Positions 48,691 through 58,028 of a stretch of DNA of 64,000 bases are shown here, piece after piece. The position numbers were made by a program, and so were the translations under genes. The stretch is from an uncultured Flavobacteriaceae bacterium (GTDB lineage Bacteria > Bacteroidota > Bacteroidia > Flavobacteriales > Flavobacteriaceae). The stretch covers positions 184,648 through 248,647 of the forward strand of contig CANLVG010000010.1 in assembly GCA_947494565.1 (NCBI GenBank), read 5' to 3'. Every line of letters starts with the position of its first letter. Within the stretch, counting starts at the first letter, position 1. A model generated the notes under the pieces. That model made no database searches and was not told where the DNA came from. It was given only the letters and a program-made list of their open reading frames with translations.

Positions 48691-49440
48691 ATGGACGTAC
48701 TAGGAATAGATATTGGAGGCTCGGGAATGAAGGGAGCCTTAGTAAATTCAATCACAGGCGAGATGTTGACCAAACGTCATCGCATTCCAACACCTGAAGG
48801 AAGAAAACCCAAAGATATGGCGAAGGTGGTCGCCCAGATCGTAGCACATTTTGATCATAAAGGTCCTGTCGGTGTCGGGTTTCCCACCGTAATCAAGCAC
48901 GGGATCTGCAAATCACCAGGCAACCTGCACAAAAAATGGCTAGGGGTCAATGTCAAGGAGCTCTTTAGCGAGGCGACCGGTTTACCTGTCACAGTTGTCA
49001 ACGATGCCGATGCGGCTGGCTATGCCACCATGAATTATGGTATCGGCAAAGGCAAACAAGGACTGGTCGTAATGATCACTATTGGCACTGGCCTAGGTAG
49101 TGGGGCCTTTTTTGACGGTGAACTGATTCCGAATTTCGAACTAGGGCAAATTCCCTATAAGAAGTACAAAAAAATAGAGCTATGGGCCGCTGATTCGGCA
49201 AAAACCAGAGATGGTCTTACCTATAAGCAGTGGGGAAAACGTTTTGATAAATTTTTGAGGTATGTTGAACTCATTATCGCGCCAGACCTTATTATTTTAG
49301 GGGGTGGGGCTTCTAAGGATTTTGATGAATACAAAGACTGTATTACCATTGAAACGCCGGTGATTCCTGCCGAACTTAGAAATCAAGCGGGTATCGTGGG
49401 TGCGGCGGCGGCGGCATTACATCAGGCCCCAAGGGATTAA
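48691..49440 (+). CDS. ppgK: Polyphosphate/ATP glucokinase-like ROK family kinase
   Basis: 249 residues. GIDIGGSGMKGALV is the phosphate-1 motif, GVGFPTVIKHG and NDADAAGYATMNYG are the substrate/catalytic segment with Asp, and TIGTGLGSGAFFDGELIPNFELG matches the PPGK/ROK hinge. C-terminal RYVELIIAPDLIILGGGASKDFD and RNQAGIVGAAAAA are standard. The short length and the NFELGQ motif fit polyphosphate glucokinases rather than the zinc-binding ROK repressors. Phosphorylation of glucose in the cytoplasm with polyphosphate is inferred from family. Confidence 0.85.
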   Translation: MDVLGIDIGGSGMKGALVNSITGEMLTKRHRIPTPEGRKPKDMAKVVAQIVAHFDHKGPVGVGFPTVIKHGICKSPGNLHKKWLGVNVKELFSEATGLPVTVVNDADAAGYATMNYGIGKGKQGLVVMITIGTGLGSGAFFDGELIPNFELGQIPYKKYKKIELWAADSAKTRDGLTYKQWGKRFDKFLRYVELIIAPDLIILGGGASKDFDEYKDCITIETPVIPAELRNQAGIVGAAAAALHQAPRD

Positions 49441-49847
49441 GACGCTCCTTCAAATCGGAATAATTGATTTTCGGCGATTAAGATTTTTATCTGATTTGCC
49501 CTGATGATTTCCCATCTTAACCCTTCCTTTTCCAAAACGGTAGCCCAATGTTCGTATCGTTCCAACTTTAGCATCGTACTATCGGTTTTGAGTACCCTCC
49601 AAAAAGGAACAAGGGTATCCGCTTTCGATAATCTTTTTAAGTGATTCACCGTTCGCATCGGACAAGTGACATTTGTTCCATACCTATTGGCCAATTCCTT
49701 AGTCAGGGTATCGAGTGTCGCAACACTACCTCTGGGAATCAAATCAACCAACTCTTCTACCATCGACAGCTCTGGATGCAACATATTGCCACTGCCGTAG
49801 TATTTTTCCATTTTTTCCGGTATCTGGATTATTTTGGGTGCTTTCAT
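49437..49847 (-). CDS. MGMT/alkyltransferase-like fold protein lacking PCHR
   Basis: 136 residues. Residues about 27-100 (MVEELVDLIPRGSVATLDTLTKELANRYG, MRTVNHLKRLSKADTLVPFWRVLKTDS) follow the MGMT DNA-binding domain, but the alkyl-accepting PCHR motif is replaced by PFWR (81-84). Proteins that bind alkylated DNA but cannot transfer the alkyl group (Atl1-like) have the same class of change (PWHR). A DNA-binding or damage-flagging role is possible. The gene is the last of the sigma-membrane-MGMT-like run and overlaps the ROK gene end by 4 bases. Confidence 0.7.
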   Translation of the reverse strand: MKAPKIIQIPEKMEKYYGSGNMLHPELSMVEELVDLIPRGSVATLDTLTKELANRYGTNVTCPMRTVNHLKRLSKADTLVPFWRVLKTDSTMLKLERYEHWATVLEKEGLRWEIIRANQIKILIAENQLFRFEGAS

Positions 49848-50284
49848 AAGGTTTGGTGGAGTATGGGCTTTTGGTACAATTTCGAAGCGATATAGGTTGC
49901 AATGAATAATTCAAACCAGCTTAACGGAAGTACAACCCATAGTATGCTCCAGTCGGCCAAGCCCATATTCGCAGTACCTACCCAATAGAGCACAAAAAAG
50001 AAGCCCCATGACACGGTCGCCGAACGAAAAATCGTTCCGGTGGTATGACCAAAAATCTGAGCAAACATCCAAAACAAAAAAACGGTTAGGGCCGTTAGTA
50101 GTAGTCCCCAACAAAACCATATCACCAAAATGACCGTCGTAGTTTCCGGAATAGGGGCTGCATTTGATTTCATAATAGGTACTACTACTAACAGATACCG
50201 TAAGGTCTCTGAAATTTGCACCCAAACTGTTGCAATCAAGGTAATAACAACAAAAGTGTTGCGATCAAATTTTCGTGGTTTCAT
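49844..50284 (-). CDS. Four-helix integral membrane protein in sigma-factor operon
   Basis: 146 residues, four hydrophobic segments (FVVITLIATVWVQISETLRYLLVVVPI, TVILVIWFCWGLLLTALTVFLFWMFAQI, ATVSWGFFFVLYWVG, ILWVVLPLSWFELFIATYIA). Not recognised as a named family; the pattern resembles small DoxX-like or unknown membrane proteins. Its ATG is one base after the sigma-factor stop and its stop overlaps the MGMT-like start by 4 bases (49844-49847), so all three are translationally coupled. A partner or inhibitor of the sigma factor is a guess. Confidence 0.72.
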   Translation of the reverse strand: MKPRKFDRNTFVVITLIATVWVQISETLRYLLVVVPIMKSNAAPIPETTTVILVIWFCWGLLLTALTVFLFWMFAQIFGHTTGTIFRSATVSWGFFFVLYWVGTANMGLADWSILWVVLPLSWFELFIATYIASKLYQKPILHQTL

Positions 50285-50285
50285 C

Positions 50286-51092
50286 TTATAAGCAATTAAT
50301 CGTTTCCTTCATCTTTTGTACAACCCCTTCTGGAGCGGCATATTGAGGAGTAGACCGAAAAATAGCGGCCGATTTCTCAAGCTTTGTAATGGTTTCTATA
50401 AGCGCGATACTTCGTTCCTTCTGTTTTGCAAAGCGTAAGGCTCTGGGGTCAATGTTCTTTTGGTCAATTAAAAAGTCAATTTTTTTTGCACATCGACATG
50501 GGTTTTTAGAGTTCGCCAATCCGCATTTGGCGGCCAAGAAGTTTCGGAGTTTGGCCTTGGAGCGCGAAAGCTGTTTTCTATAATTTTCTGGGCGAATCCC
50601 TAATATCTGTGCCCCTTCCGTACTATTGAAGTCAAGAATGACACTCAAAATGTAAACCATTCGATTTGTCTCGTTCAGACATAACAGCATTCCGTGGGTA
50701 CAACTGACCTTTACCTCTTCTTCGAGTAATACTTGTTCCCCCTTGTTCTTCGTATATTCAATTGTATTCGACTGACCCGTATCTATGAGCACTCCATAGG
50801 CATCGAAACTCAAACTGAATTCTTTACTTTTTTTACCCTTCTCGGTAAGTAGGTAATTAGTGGCGACGCGATAGACCCATGTTCGAAATTGACTATCACC
50901 TTTAAAAGTACCCAGGTGGGTCACGATTTTTACCAATATCTCTTGGGTAGCATCTTCTGCGTCCAGTGGGTAAAGTAGCATTCTAAGCGACAGATTGTAT
51001 ACCAGGTCTTTGATTTCAACAATAAGCTGCGTCAAAGACTTTGGGTCTCCATTTTTAGCTTGTTCTACTAATATTTCCAACGATTCTTTCAT
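50286..51092 (-). CDS. ECF-like RNA polymerase sigma factor with Cys-containing C-terminal extension
   Basis: 268 residues. Region 2 (YNLSLRMLLYPLDAEDATQEILVKIVTHLGTFKGDSQFRTWVYRVATNYLL) and region 4 (DFNSTEGAQILGIRPENYRKQLSRSKAKLRNFL) are clear. After region 4 comes CGLANSKNPCRCAKK with three close cysteines and about 75 residues of unclear fold. Sigma factors with such a tail exist in Bacteroidota; the tail may bind metal or an anti-sigma partner, which is inference. First gene of a tightly coupled three-gene unit. Confidence 0.88.
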   Translation of the reverse strand: MKESLEILVEQAKNGDPKSLTQLIVEIKDLVYNLSLRMLLYPLDAEDATQEILVKIVTHLGTFKGDSQFRTWVYRVATNYLLTEKGKKSKEFSLSFDAYGVLIDTGQSNTIEYTKNKGEQVLLEEEVKVSCTHGMLLCLNETNRMVYILSVILDFNSTEGAQILGIRPENYRKQLSRSKAKLRNFLAAKCGLANSKNPCRCAKKIDFLIDQKNIDPRALRFAKQKERSIALIETITKLEKSAAIFRSTPQYAAPEGVVQKMKETINCL

Positions 51093-51140
51093 GGTCTTTA
51101 TAAATTAGACCATAAAAAGATAACAAGTGTGACAAGAAGT

Positions 51141-51176
51141 AAAAAATAAACCCTCAAGCTTTCACTTGAGGGTTTA
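51141..51176 (-). terminator. Terminator downstream of typA
   Basis: Perfect 12-bp stem TAAACCCTCAAG / CTTGAGGGTTTA (51147-51158, 51165-51176) around a 6-base loop, followed on the minus strand by TTTTTTAC; lies 26 bases after the typA stop. Confidence 0.9.
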
Positions 51177-51202
51177 TTCTATTTGTACACCTTAGTTCGT
51201 AT

Positions 51203-53002
51203 CTAGGCAATTTTGTTTCGCTTACGATCGACTTCAGTCAAGTAAATCTTCCGCAGTCTCAAGTGTTTTGGGGTCACTTCAACATATTCGTCTTTTTGAA
51301 TATATTCCAAGGCCTCTTCCAACGAAAACTTGATGGCCGGAACTATTTTAGCTTTATCATCAGCTCCAGAAGAACGTACATTCGACAACTTTTTTGTCTT
51401 TGTAATATTGATGGTCATATCATCGCCTCTTGAATTCTCGCCGATGACCTGACCTTCATAGATATCCTCTCCCGGATCTACAAAAAACTTTCCTCTATCT
51501 TGTAACTTATCGATTGAGTAAGGAATGGCCTTCCCCTTTTCCATGGATACCAAAGAACCGTTTTGTCGCTGGGGTATCTCTCCTTTCATAGGCTGATATT
51601 CCAAGAAACGGTGTGCCATGATCGCCTCACCTGCCGTAGCTGTCAACAATTGATTACGAAGACCGATGATACCACGAGATGGAATCAAAAACTCACAGAC
51701 CATACGTTCGCCTTTAGCTTCCATACTGGTCATCTCTCCCTTTCGTATCGATACCATTTCTACAGCCCTACCTGAAACTTCTTCAGGCAAATCAATGGTC
51801 AGTGACTCTACAGGCTCACATTTGACACCATCGATTTCCTTGATGATGACCTGAGGTTGTCCTATTTGCAATTCATATCCTTCACGACGCATGGTCTCGA
51901 TCAATACCGAAAGGTGCAATACCCCCCGGCCAAAAACCAAAAACTTATCGGCACTATCAGTTTCCTGAACACGTAAGGCCAAGTTTTTTTCGAGTTCTCG
52001 CTCCAAACGTTCCTTAATATGCCTTGAAGTAACGAATTTACCATCTTGACCGAAAAACGGACTGTCATTAATGGTAAACAACATACTCATCGTAGGCTCG
52101 TCAATGGATATGGTCTTAAGCCCTTCAGGGTTCTCCAAATCAGCAATGGTATCGCCGATGTCAAAACCTTCCAAACCGATCAATGCACATATGTCACCAG
52201 CTTCGACTTCTTGTACTTTCTTTCTTCCTAGGCCTTCAAAAGTAAAGAGTTCCTTAACCTTTGATTTCACAATACTTCCGTCGCGTTTGACTAGGGATAC
52301 CTGCTGGCCTTCCTTTAAGATTCCTCTTTGCAGTCTACCAATGGCTATTCGCCCGGTAAAGGAGGAATAGTCTAAGGAAGTAATCAACATCTGGGTAGTA
52401 CCCTCCTGCGGTTCGAAACTAGGTACGTGTTCAATGACCATATCTAAAAGTGGTTCGATAGAATCGGTAGGTTCTTGCCAATCATCACTCATCCAATTGT
52501 GCTTTGCCGACCCGTAAACCGTGGGGAAATCCAATTGCCACTCTTCCGCATCCAATTCGAACATTAAATCAAAAACCTTCTCATGAACTTCGTCCGGAGT
52601 ACAATTTTCCTTGTCTACTTTATTTATGACCACACAGGGTTTTAAACCGAGCTCAATGGCTTTTTGCAAAACGAATCTGGTTTGTGGCATGGGACCTTCA
52701 AAGGCATCTACCAACAAAAGTACACCGTCCGCCATGTTGAGAACACGCTCTACTTCCCCACCGAAATCGGCGTGACCGGGAGTATCGATGATGTTGATCT
52801 TGGTGTCTTTGTAGACTACAGAGACATTCTTAGAAGTAATGGTGATACCACGTTCACGTTCCAGGTCATTGTTATCTAAAATCAAATCACCGGTATTCTC
52901 ATTGTCACGAAATAGTTGACAGTGATACATGATCTTGTCGACCAAGGTGGTTTTCCCATGGTCAACGTGCGCTATAATGGCAATATTTTTTGTTGTAGAC
53001 AT
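51203..53002 (-). CDS. typA: Translational GTPase TypA/BipA
   Basis: 599 residues, the usual size. G1 [10 protein letters not shown]2/G3 region [19 protein letters not shown]4 NKVD and G5 GSAKHNW in the N-terminal GTPase; domain 2 and EF-G-like domains III/V follow, with the TypA-specific C-terminal domain ([56 protein letters not shown]). Helps ribosome assembly and stress adaptation. A perfect TAnnTTTG box lies 20 bases upstream of the start. Confidence 0.97.
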   Translation of the reverse strand: MSTTKNIAIIAHVDHGKTTLVDKIMYHCQLFRDNENTGDLILDNNDLERERGITITSKNVSVVYKDTKINIIDTPGHADFGGEVERVLNMADGVLLLVDAFEGPMPQTRFVLQKAIELGLKPCVVINKVDKENCTPDEVHEKVFDLMFELDAEEWQLDFPTVYGSAKHNWMSDDWQEPTDSIEPLLDMVIEHVPSFEPQEGTTQMLITSLDYSSFTGRIAIGRLQRGILKEGQQVSLVKRDGSIVKSKVKELFTFEGLGRKKVQEVEAGDICALIGLEGFDIGDTIADLENPEGLKTISIDEPTMSMLFTINDSPFFGQDGKFVTSRHIKERLERELEKNLALRVQETDSADKFLVFGRGVLHLSVLIETMRREGYELQIGQPQVIIKEIDGVKCEPVESLTIDLPEEVSGRAVEMVSIRKGEMTSMEAKGERMVCEFLIPSRGIIGLRNQLLTATAGEAIMAHRFLEYQPMKGEIPQRQNGSLVSMEKGKAIPYSIDKLQDRGKFFVDPGEDIYEGQVIGENSRGDDMTINITKTKKLSNVRSSGADDKAKIVPAIKFSLEEALEYIQKDEYVEVTPKHLRLRKIYLTEVDRKRNKIA

Positions 53003-53021
53003 ACCTCTTATTTTGAGCGTG

Positions 53022-53029
53022 CAAAGATA
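53022..53029 (-). promoter_or_regulatory. -7 element of typA promoter
   Basis: TATCTTTG on the minus strand (53029 to 53022), a perfect TAnnTTTG, close to the ATG at 53002. -33 element not clear. Confidence 0.5.
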
Positions 53030-53100
53030 CGGCTAATTATGCCATGTATAGCATAAGCAGAATTAATTTTACTTTATTGATTTTGAGGAGGTTATTTTTG

Positions 53101-53631
53101 TTACTTTTTGCCGATTACCCAACCAATCCTCGCGGCCAACACCAGACCTATCCCTTCTTCGAAATCATCTTGAAAGTAAGCAACCCCTCCTTCCAATCGA
53201 TAGAAGAATCCCTTTCGATATGTTCGTTGGAGCCCGTATACCGGTCCAACGCCTAAAGTGTTCGTGGTATTGAGGTCTCCAATCAAGGGACTGCCATGCT
53301 GATACCCTATCAAGGCGGCTACATAATTACCCGAGTTTCCGGAGATATTTTTCTTTTTGCGCAACCGCCGACCCATATTGTAATAGTAGCGATATTGCCC
53401 ACGTAAAATCGGGTAAATACCGAAATTGGTCTCGCAGTCCGTGCATCCCCTAAGTTCAAAACCGGCAATAGCCTCAAGGCTTAAGGTCATATTTTTTGAA
53501 GTCCCTACCTCGTACAAAATGCTTGGGAGCGGCAGGCCAAATTGCAGTTGCGTTTTTTCCACATTGAGATTGGATTGTGCTTGAATGAATAAAACAGAAG
53601 TGAAAAAGAGGATGGAAATGTACTTGATCAT
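53101..53631 (-). CDS. Small secreted/outer-membrane protein, 'GNSGNYVA' paralog 1
   Basis: From the ATG at 53631 (MIKYISILFFTSVLFIQAQ, signal peptide); ten further upstream codons are in frame but not needed. Mature residues look like a small beta-barrel. The shared motif RYYYNMGRRLRKKKNISGNSGNYVA at about 87-111 also occurs in the genes at 53714 and 58752. Ends with VLAARIGWVIGKK, a barrel-like C-terminal strand. Function unknown; cell-surface location inferred. Confidence 0.78.
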   Translation of the reverse strand: MIKYISILFFTSVLFIQAQSNLNVEKTQLQFGLPLPSILYEVGTSKNMTLSLEAIAGFELRGCTDCETNFGIYPILRGQYRYYYNMGRRLRKKKNISGNSGNYVAALIGYQHGSPLIGDLNTTNTLGVGPVYGLQRTYRKGFFYRLEGGVAYFQDDFEEGIGLVLAARIGWVIGKK

Positions 53632-53713
53632 CAGGTTGGTATTTTTTACTTCGAGCATCAAACATCAAGCCAAATACTATCGCCTTCAAAGGAGTATGAA
53701 CGGATGGAACACC

Positions 53714-54271
53714 TTATTTACCTACACACCAACGCTTTTCACTGATAATCCAGCCAATACTTAAATTGGCTAACGGCAAGATCCGACCGTTGAATTGTCC
53801 TGCATAATAGGCCGCTCCAACATCAATGGAGAAGTTGATACCTGAATTATAGCTACGCTGTAGGCCGGTTACCAGGCCGGCATAGCCAAAAGCTCCTTTA
53901 ACCACTTCATTTTCAATGGTACGACTATCGGGAAAGAAAGCCGCAACCGTAGGAGCTACGTAATTGGCCGAATTACCATAAATCTGTCTGCGTTTGCGTT
54001 GCCGTTTTTCAAAATTATAGTAGTACCGATATTGGCCGGCAACAGCCGGGAAAAACCCCACCTCTTCATAGATATCGGAAACCAAGGGATCCAACGCTAC
54101 CTGCAAGCCAGCTTTGATATCGAAGGTAGTATTCGTGCCCAGGGCCATCTCATATTCCAAACCGGGATTAAGAAGGTTTACTTTGAATTGTCGCAATTCA
54201 CAGTTTTTACCGAATTGGGCATTCATATAAAAACTACTGAAAAGGAGTAGTATACATAATGACTTTTGCAT
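53714..54271 (-). CDS. Small secreted/outer-membrane protein, 'GNSGNYVA' paralog 2
   Basis: ATG at 54271 gives signal peptide MQKSLCILLLFSSFYMNAQ; a start seven codons upstream is in frame. The family motif reads RYYYNFEKRQRKRRQIYGNSANYVAP. Other shared parts: NLLNPGLEYEMALGTNTTFDIKAGLQVAL and LQRSYNSGINFSIDVGAAYYAG. Barrel-like strands throughout, ending NLSIGWIISEKRW. 82 bases downstream of paralog 1's start region on the same strand; possible shared regulation with the receptor gene beyond it. Confidence 0.78.
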   Translation of the reverse strand: MQKSLCILLLFSSFYMNAQFGKNCELRQFKVNLLNPGLEYEMALGTNTTFDIKAGLQVALDPLVSDIYEEVGFFPAVAGQYRYYYNFEKRQRKRRQIYGNSANYVAPTVAAFFPDSRTIENEVVKGAFGYAGLVTGLQRSYNSGINFSIDVGAAYYAGQFNGRILPLANLSIGWIISEKRWCVGK

Positions 54272-54383
54272 CGTAGGTTGATTTGGGATCAATTCTCTTT
54301 TACAAATAGATGCGACCTTAGTCTCCCTTAGCTAACGTAACTTACAGCAACAAAGTGCATCTTGGGGTCAAAATAGCTTGACG

Positions 54384-56783
54384 TTAGTTGTCGATTCGTT
54401 TATTCTCGTCTTCTAGACCGGTTTTGCGCTTGCGGGCCTTCTTGATCTCACTGCGCCCAAAATCATAGGTCAAACTAAAGGCTACTTGTCGGCTATCACT
54501 ACCGCCACTACCATCAATGAACAAATCGCCGAATTGCGTAGTACCTTTCCATGGAATCGTGTATAGCACATCATTAAAGGCCAAGCGCGCATTCAATTTG
54601 TCATCAAAGAATTTTTTTTGAAAAGCGATATTCAAAGAGCCCAAAGCTTTGGTTTGATAGGTACCCCCCCAAACAGTAGGTGAATTATACCAACCTGAAA
54701 CTTCCATGGTGTATCCTTTGGGAAGGGTAAATGTATTTTGGGCATAAAGACTTAGGGTCTCTTGTTTGACGGCCAAGAATTCCGGGCTATTGGCCTTGTA
54801 ACTGCTGATATAGGCGTTCAAGCTGAAATATAGGTTCCACCACTCCTTGATTTTCTTAGGATAGGAGATTCCAAAATTGATGACTTCATTGTCGGCCACG
54901 TTTCGCTGGGTGATAAAGTTGCGTCCTCCATCCTCGGCTACCGTTACTTGGGCAAAGAAGTCCGACACATAGGTATAACTCAAAGAGGTCGTCAGCCGGT
55001 AGTTGAATGTATGGGATAATTTGAGGTTATCGGTATATTGGGGTTGCAAAAAGGGATTTCCTTTGCGGAACGAAAGCTCATTAATCACATATTCAAAAGG
55101 GTTCAATGATTGGTAATTTGGGCGTTGAATACGTTTGCTATAGGTAAGGGCAAACTGATTTTTACGATTCATTTGGTAGGTCAACCCACCTGACGGGAAA
55201 AAATCGGTATAGTCGCGCTCTACCCTAGCTTCTTCATTCTCTTGCATACTCAGTAAGTTTCCGTCCGAAATGGTATTCTCGACCCGCAATCCAAGTTGTA
55301 AGTTCCATTTGGTCCATTTGTAGTTATAGTTGACATAGGCCGCATTGATTCGCTCCGTATAATCGAACTGGTTGCTCTGCGCGTTGTTGAAAACGTCCAT
55401 TCCGTTTACCCGGTTAAAGAAGTCAAAGGTGTTCTCCGTATTCACATACGAGAATTTAACCCCTAAGCCCAGCTTCCCTTTGAAGGCGTTCTGCTCATAA
55501 TCCGTTTTAAAGGTCGCAATAGCAATATTTATGGGTGTATTTTGGCTGGTACTATTTTGTCGCAATATTTCGGTTTGGTCACCATTGAAGTACACGTTTG
55601 GCTGTCTTGCAGAACGGTCGCTATTATATCTTCCATAGTCAACATCGATGTTCACACTTGTGCCCAATGTATCGGCATAGCGATAGTTCAAATTGGCATT
55701 TAAGTTATAAGAGGTATTGGCATTTCGGCTGTCTGTCACCAATATACTGTCATTGACGATACTATTCACCGGTCTGATCGGTGTACGTGAATCGTTTTCG
55801 GTAAAACTGTTATTGAAGTTACCATTAAAAATGGCCCCTACCGTACTTTTAGGCGTAGCATACAGATCATAGCCCAACTTGATGTTATTGCTGTTTCGAT
55901 CGAATACGCTGTTTGTTTGGGCTCCAAAAAAGGTACCGGACTGTGTCCGTAATAGGTTTAGAAAACCGGTACTCTTTCCAAAACGGTTGCTATAGGTACC
56001 GTACAGGTTTCCTTTCTTTCCCCGAACATTGAAATTGGTACTGGTGTTGTAGCGTACAAAATCGCCCACTGTCGCTCCGGCAGTCAACGAACCATTAGTG
56101 CCCAGGCTTTTATCCTTTTTCAATCTTAAATTGATGATACCCGCATTACCGGCCGCATCATATTTCGAAGAGGGCTGGGTAATGATCTCTACCGCTTCGA
56201 TATCCGTAGCTTGAAGACTTTCCAAATAGTTGGTTAAATCCTCTCCTTGTAATACCGAGAGCTTTCCGTCAATAAAAATCTGCACCCCGGTCTTGCCCTC
56301 AACAATGATCACACCCGTATTGTTGACAATGACCCCAGGCGCTTTTCGCAATAATTCAAAGGCACTCGTGCCGGTTGCGTTAATGGTATTCTCCACATTG
56401 AACACGGTTTTATCCGCCATTACCTGTACTAAGGGTTTCTGTGCGGTAACGGTGACCTCCTCCAAATTCTCGGTTGCCTCAAGTAATACGATCGATCCCA
56501 AATCCAAATCAATCCCCATGAATTCTACTTGCTTTTGATAATCGGCAAATCCAATGTTCGAAATGCTCAGCTGATAAACCCCTTTAGGGATGTTCGCCAT
56601 TTCAAAAAGACCAAAATCATTGGTAATGACCGCCTTTACCAAAGTGGAATCGTTTTGCCGCTTTAAAGTGACCGCTGCGTAGGGAACCGGTTCGTCTGTT
56701 TCGGCAATCACTTTTCCTTTAAGGGCTTGTGCATTTATCGAGATACTGAGAATGCTAAAGAGAAATAGATATAACTGTTTCAT
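54384..56783 (-). CDS. Outer-membrane beta-barrel family receptor with carboxypeptidase-regulatory-like domain
   Basis: 799 residues: signal peptide (MKQLYLFLFSILSISINAQ); carboxypeptidase-D regulatory-like beta sandwich at about 22-110 (KGKVIAETDEPVPYAAVTLKRQNDS, GVYQLSISNIGFADYQKQV); a TonB-receptor-like plug (FELLRKAPGVIVNNTGVIIVEGKTGVQIFIDGKLS, GNAGIINLRLKK); then a barrel of the 'OMP_b-brl_3' type ending VAFSLTYDFGRSEIKKARKRKTGLEDENKRIDN. Such receptors are coupled to TonB or used as adhesins; substrate unknown. Divergent from the LytS kinase gene, sharing a 186-base promoter gap. Confidence 0.92.
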   Translation of the reverse strand: MKQLYLFLFSILSISINAQALKGKVIAETDEPVPYAAVTLKRQNDSTLVKAVITNDFGLFEMANIPKGVYQLSISNIGFADYQKQVEFMGIDLDLGSIVLLEATENLEEVTVTAQKPLVQVMADKTVFNVENTINATGTSAFELLRKAPGVIVNNTGVIIVEGKTGVQIFIDGKLSVLQGEDLTNYLESLQATDIEAVEIITQPSSKYDAAGNAGIINLRLKKDKSLGTNGSLTAGATVGDFVRYNTSTNFNVRGKKGNLYGTYSNRFGKSTGFLNLLRTQSGTFFGAQTNSVFDRNSNNIKLGYDLYATPKSTVGAIFNGNFNNSFTENDSRTPIRPVNSIVNDSILVTDSRNANTSYNLNANLNYRYADTLGTSVNIDVDYGRYNSDRSARQPNVYFNGDQTEILRQNSTSQNTPINIAIATFKTDYEQNAFKGKLGLGVKFSYVNTENTFDFFNRVNGMDVFNNAQSNQFDYTERINAAYVNYNYKWTKWNLQLGLRVENTISDGNLLSMQENEEARVERDYTDFFPSGGLTYQMNRKNQFALTYSKRIQRPNYQSLNPFEYVINELSFRKGNPFLQPQYTDNLKLSHTFNYRLTTSLSYTYVSDFFAQVTVAEDGGRNFITQRNVADNEVINFGISYPKKIKEWWNLYFSLNAYISSYKANSPEFLAVKQETLSLYAQNTFTLPKGYTMEVSGWYNSPTVWGGTYQTKALGSLNIAFQKKFFDDKLNARLAFNDVLYTIPWKGTTQFGDLFIDGSGGSDSRQVAFSLTYDFGRSEIKKARKRKTGLEDENKRIDN

Positions 56784-56845
56784 AACAATGTGGTTTTTAA
56801 TGATGGGTCAAAAGTGATGCAATTGCCTGTTATTAAAAATCAAAA

Positions 56846-56894
56846 CCCGTTGGATGGCCCTATCCACTGATAAACGGGCCGGCCCATTCAACGG
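56846..56894. promoter_or_regulatory. Inverted CCCGTT...AACGGG plus extra AACGG half-site in LytS/receptor intergenic region
   Basis: CCCGTT at 56846-56851 and AACGGG at 56873-56878 form an inverted repeat; a third AACGG is at 56890-56894. GATAAACG (56869-56876) is the reverse complement of the CGTTTATC repeated before the T9SS gene. Placed between divergent receptor and sensor kinase genes, it is a candidate LytTR operator. Confidence 0.3.
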
Positions 56895-56969
56895 CGTATA
56901 GGTCAACTCGTCTGAAAACCCAAGGCTGGGTATCTTTATCTTTTTTATCTTGTTCCCAAACTGGTTATC

Positions 56970-58028
56970 ATGGAAAAGCGATTGTTTTGGGGTTTAAGGA
57001 AATGGGAAGTGTTGGCCTTCATAGCACTGTACTTTTTTTTCGCATGTCTATATTACGTGACCCTATCGATCAATTGGGGAAGCGATCTGCATCCGGACAA
57101 AAAATTCTTTAGTCTAATCCGATTCATTGATATCTGCGGGTTGCAGTATTTTATCTTTTTCGTGTTCACCGTGCCCATATGGTACCTGGTGTTCCGAACT
57201 TTTCGCCGTAAAAGGCTCTACATTCGCTTACTGACGCATGTAGCGACCTGGCCCATATTCGTTTTTGGCACCCAGCGGGTCTATTATGCCGTTTCCGATG
57301 CTTTGGGGTTTGGGCACTTGGAAGGCGCAGCGCAAATTTGGGATGCCTATATTCCCGCCCTGTTCTACCTTATTCAATTTGGCATATTACACGCCCATGA
57401 GTACTACAAAGAGAACCAGCGAAAACTGATCGTAGAGGGAGAATTACGACAGGCCGCCCTTAAAAGTGAACTGTCGGCCATCAAGGCCCAATTGAATCCG
57501 CATTTTTTGTATAACGTTTTCAATACGATCAATGCCTCCATTCCCCCAGAAAATGAAAGAACTCGTCATATGATCGCCCAACTCGCCGACCTGTTTCGCT
57601 ATCAACTCCGCGCCTCAAAAACAGACACCGTCACCTTGAAAGAGGAATTGGACTTTGTAAAGAAGTACCTTGATTTGGAGAAGGAACGCTTTAAAGATCG
57701 ACTGCTTGTCGACATTAAGGTCTCAAAAGATCTCATGCACGAAAAAATACCTCCGATGCTATTGCAACCAATGGTGGAGAACTCTGTAAAACACGGACTA
57801 TCCAGTTTGATCGAGGGAGGGACGGTCTCGATATACATCTTTAAGGAAGAAGGCAAGTTAAAGTTTGAGATATCGGATACGGGAGTAGGTATTCAAAACA
57901 AGGAAAATGTATTCGGCAAGGGGGTGGGTCTGACCAATACCAAACTTCGATTGCAAAAAATGTATCAAAGTCAAATGGAGTTGACCGATAATTACCCAAA
58001 AGGCTTGACCATAAAATTCGCGATATGA
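56970..58028 (+). CDS. LytS-type sensor histidine kinase
   Basis: 352 residues. Four hydrophobic segments in the first ~140 residues (VLAFIALYFFFACLYYVTLSI, LQYFIFFVFTVPIWYLVF, VATWPIFVFGT, ALFYLIQFGILHAHEYY), then a coiled-coil linker and the HisKA_3/YpdA-type box QLNPHFLYNVFNTI with H178 as probable phosphoacceptor. HATPase signature: PPMLLQPMVENSVKHGL and ISDTGVGI. Phosphorylates the LytTR regulator encoded immediately downstream, overlapping by four bases (ATGA). Confidence 0.93.
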   Translation: MEKRLFWGLRKWEVLAFIALYFFFACLYYVTLSINWGSDLHPDKKFFSLIRFIDICGLQYFIFFVFTVPIWYLVFRTFRRKRLYIRLLTHVATWPIFVFGTQRVYYAVSDALGFGHLEGAAQIWDAYIPALFYLIQFGILHAHEYYKENQRKLIVEGELRQAALKSELSAIKAQLNPHFLYNVFNTINASIPPENERTRHMIAQLADLFRYQLRASKTDTVTLKEELDFVKKYLDLEKERFKDRLLVDIKVSKDLMHEKIPPMLLQPMVENSVKHGLSSLIEGGTVSIYIFKEEGKLKFEISDTGVGIQNKENVFGKGVGLTNTKLRLQKMYQSQMELTDNYPKGLTIKFAI

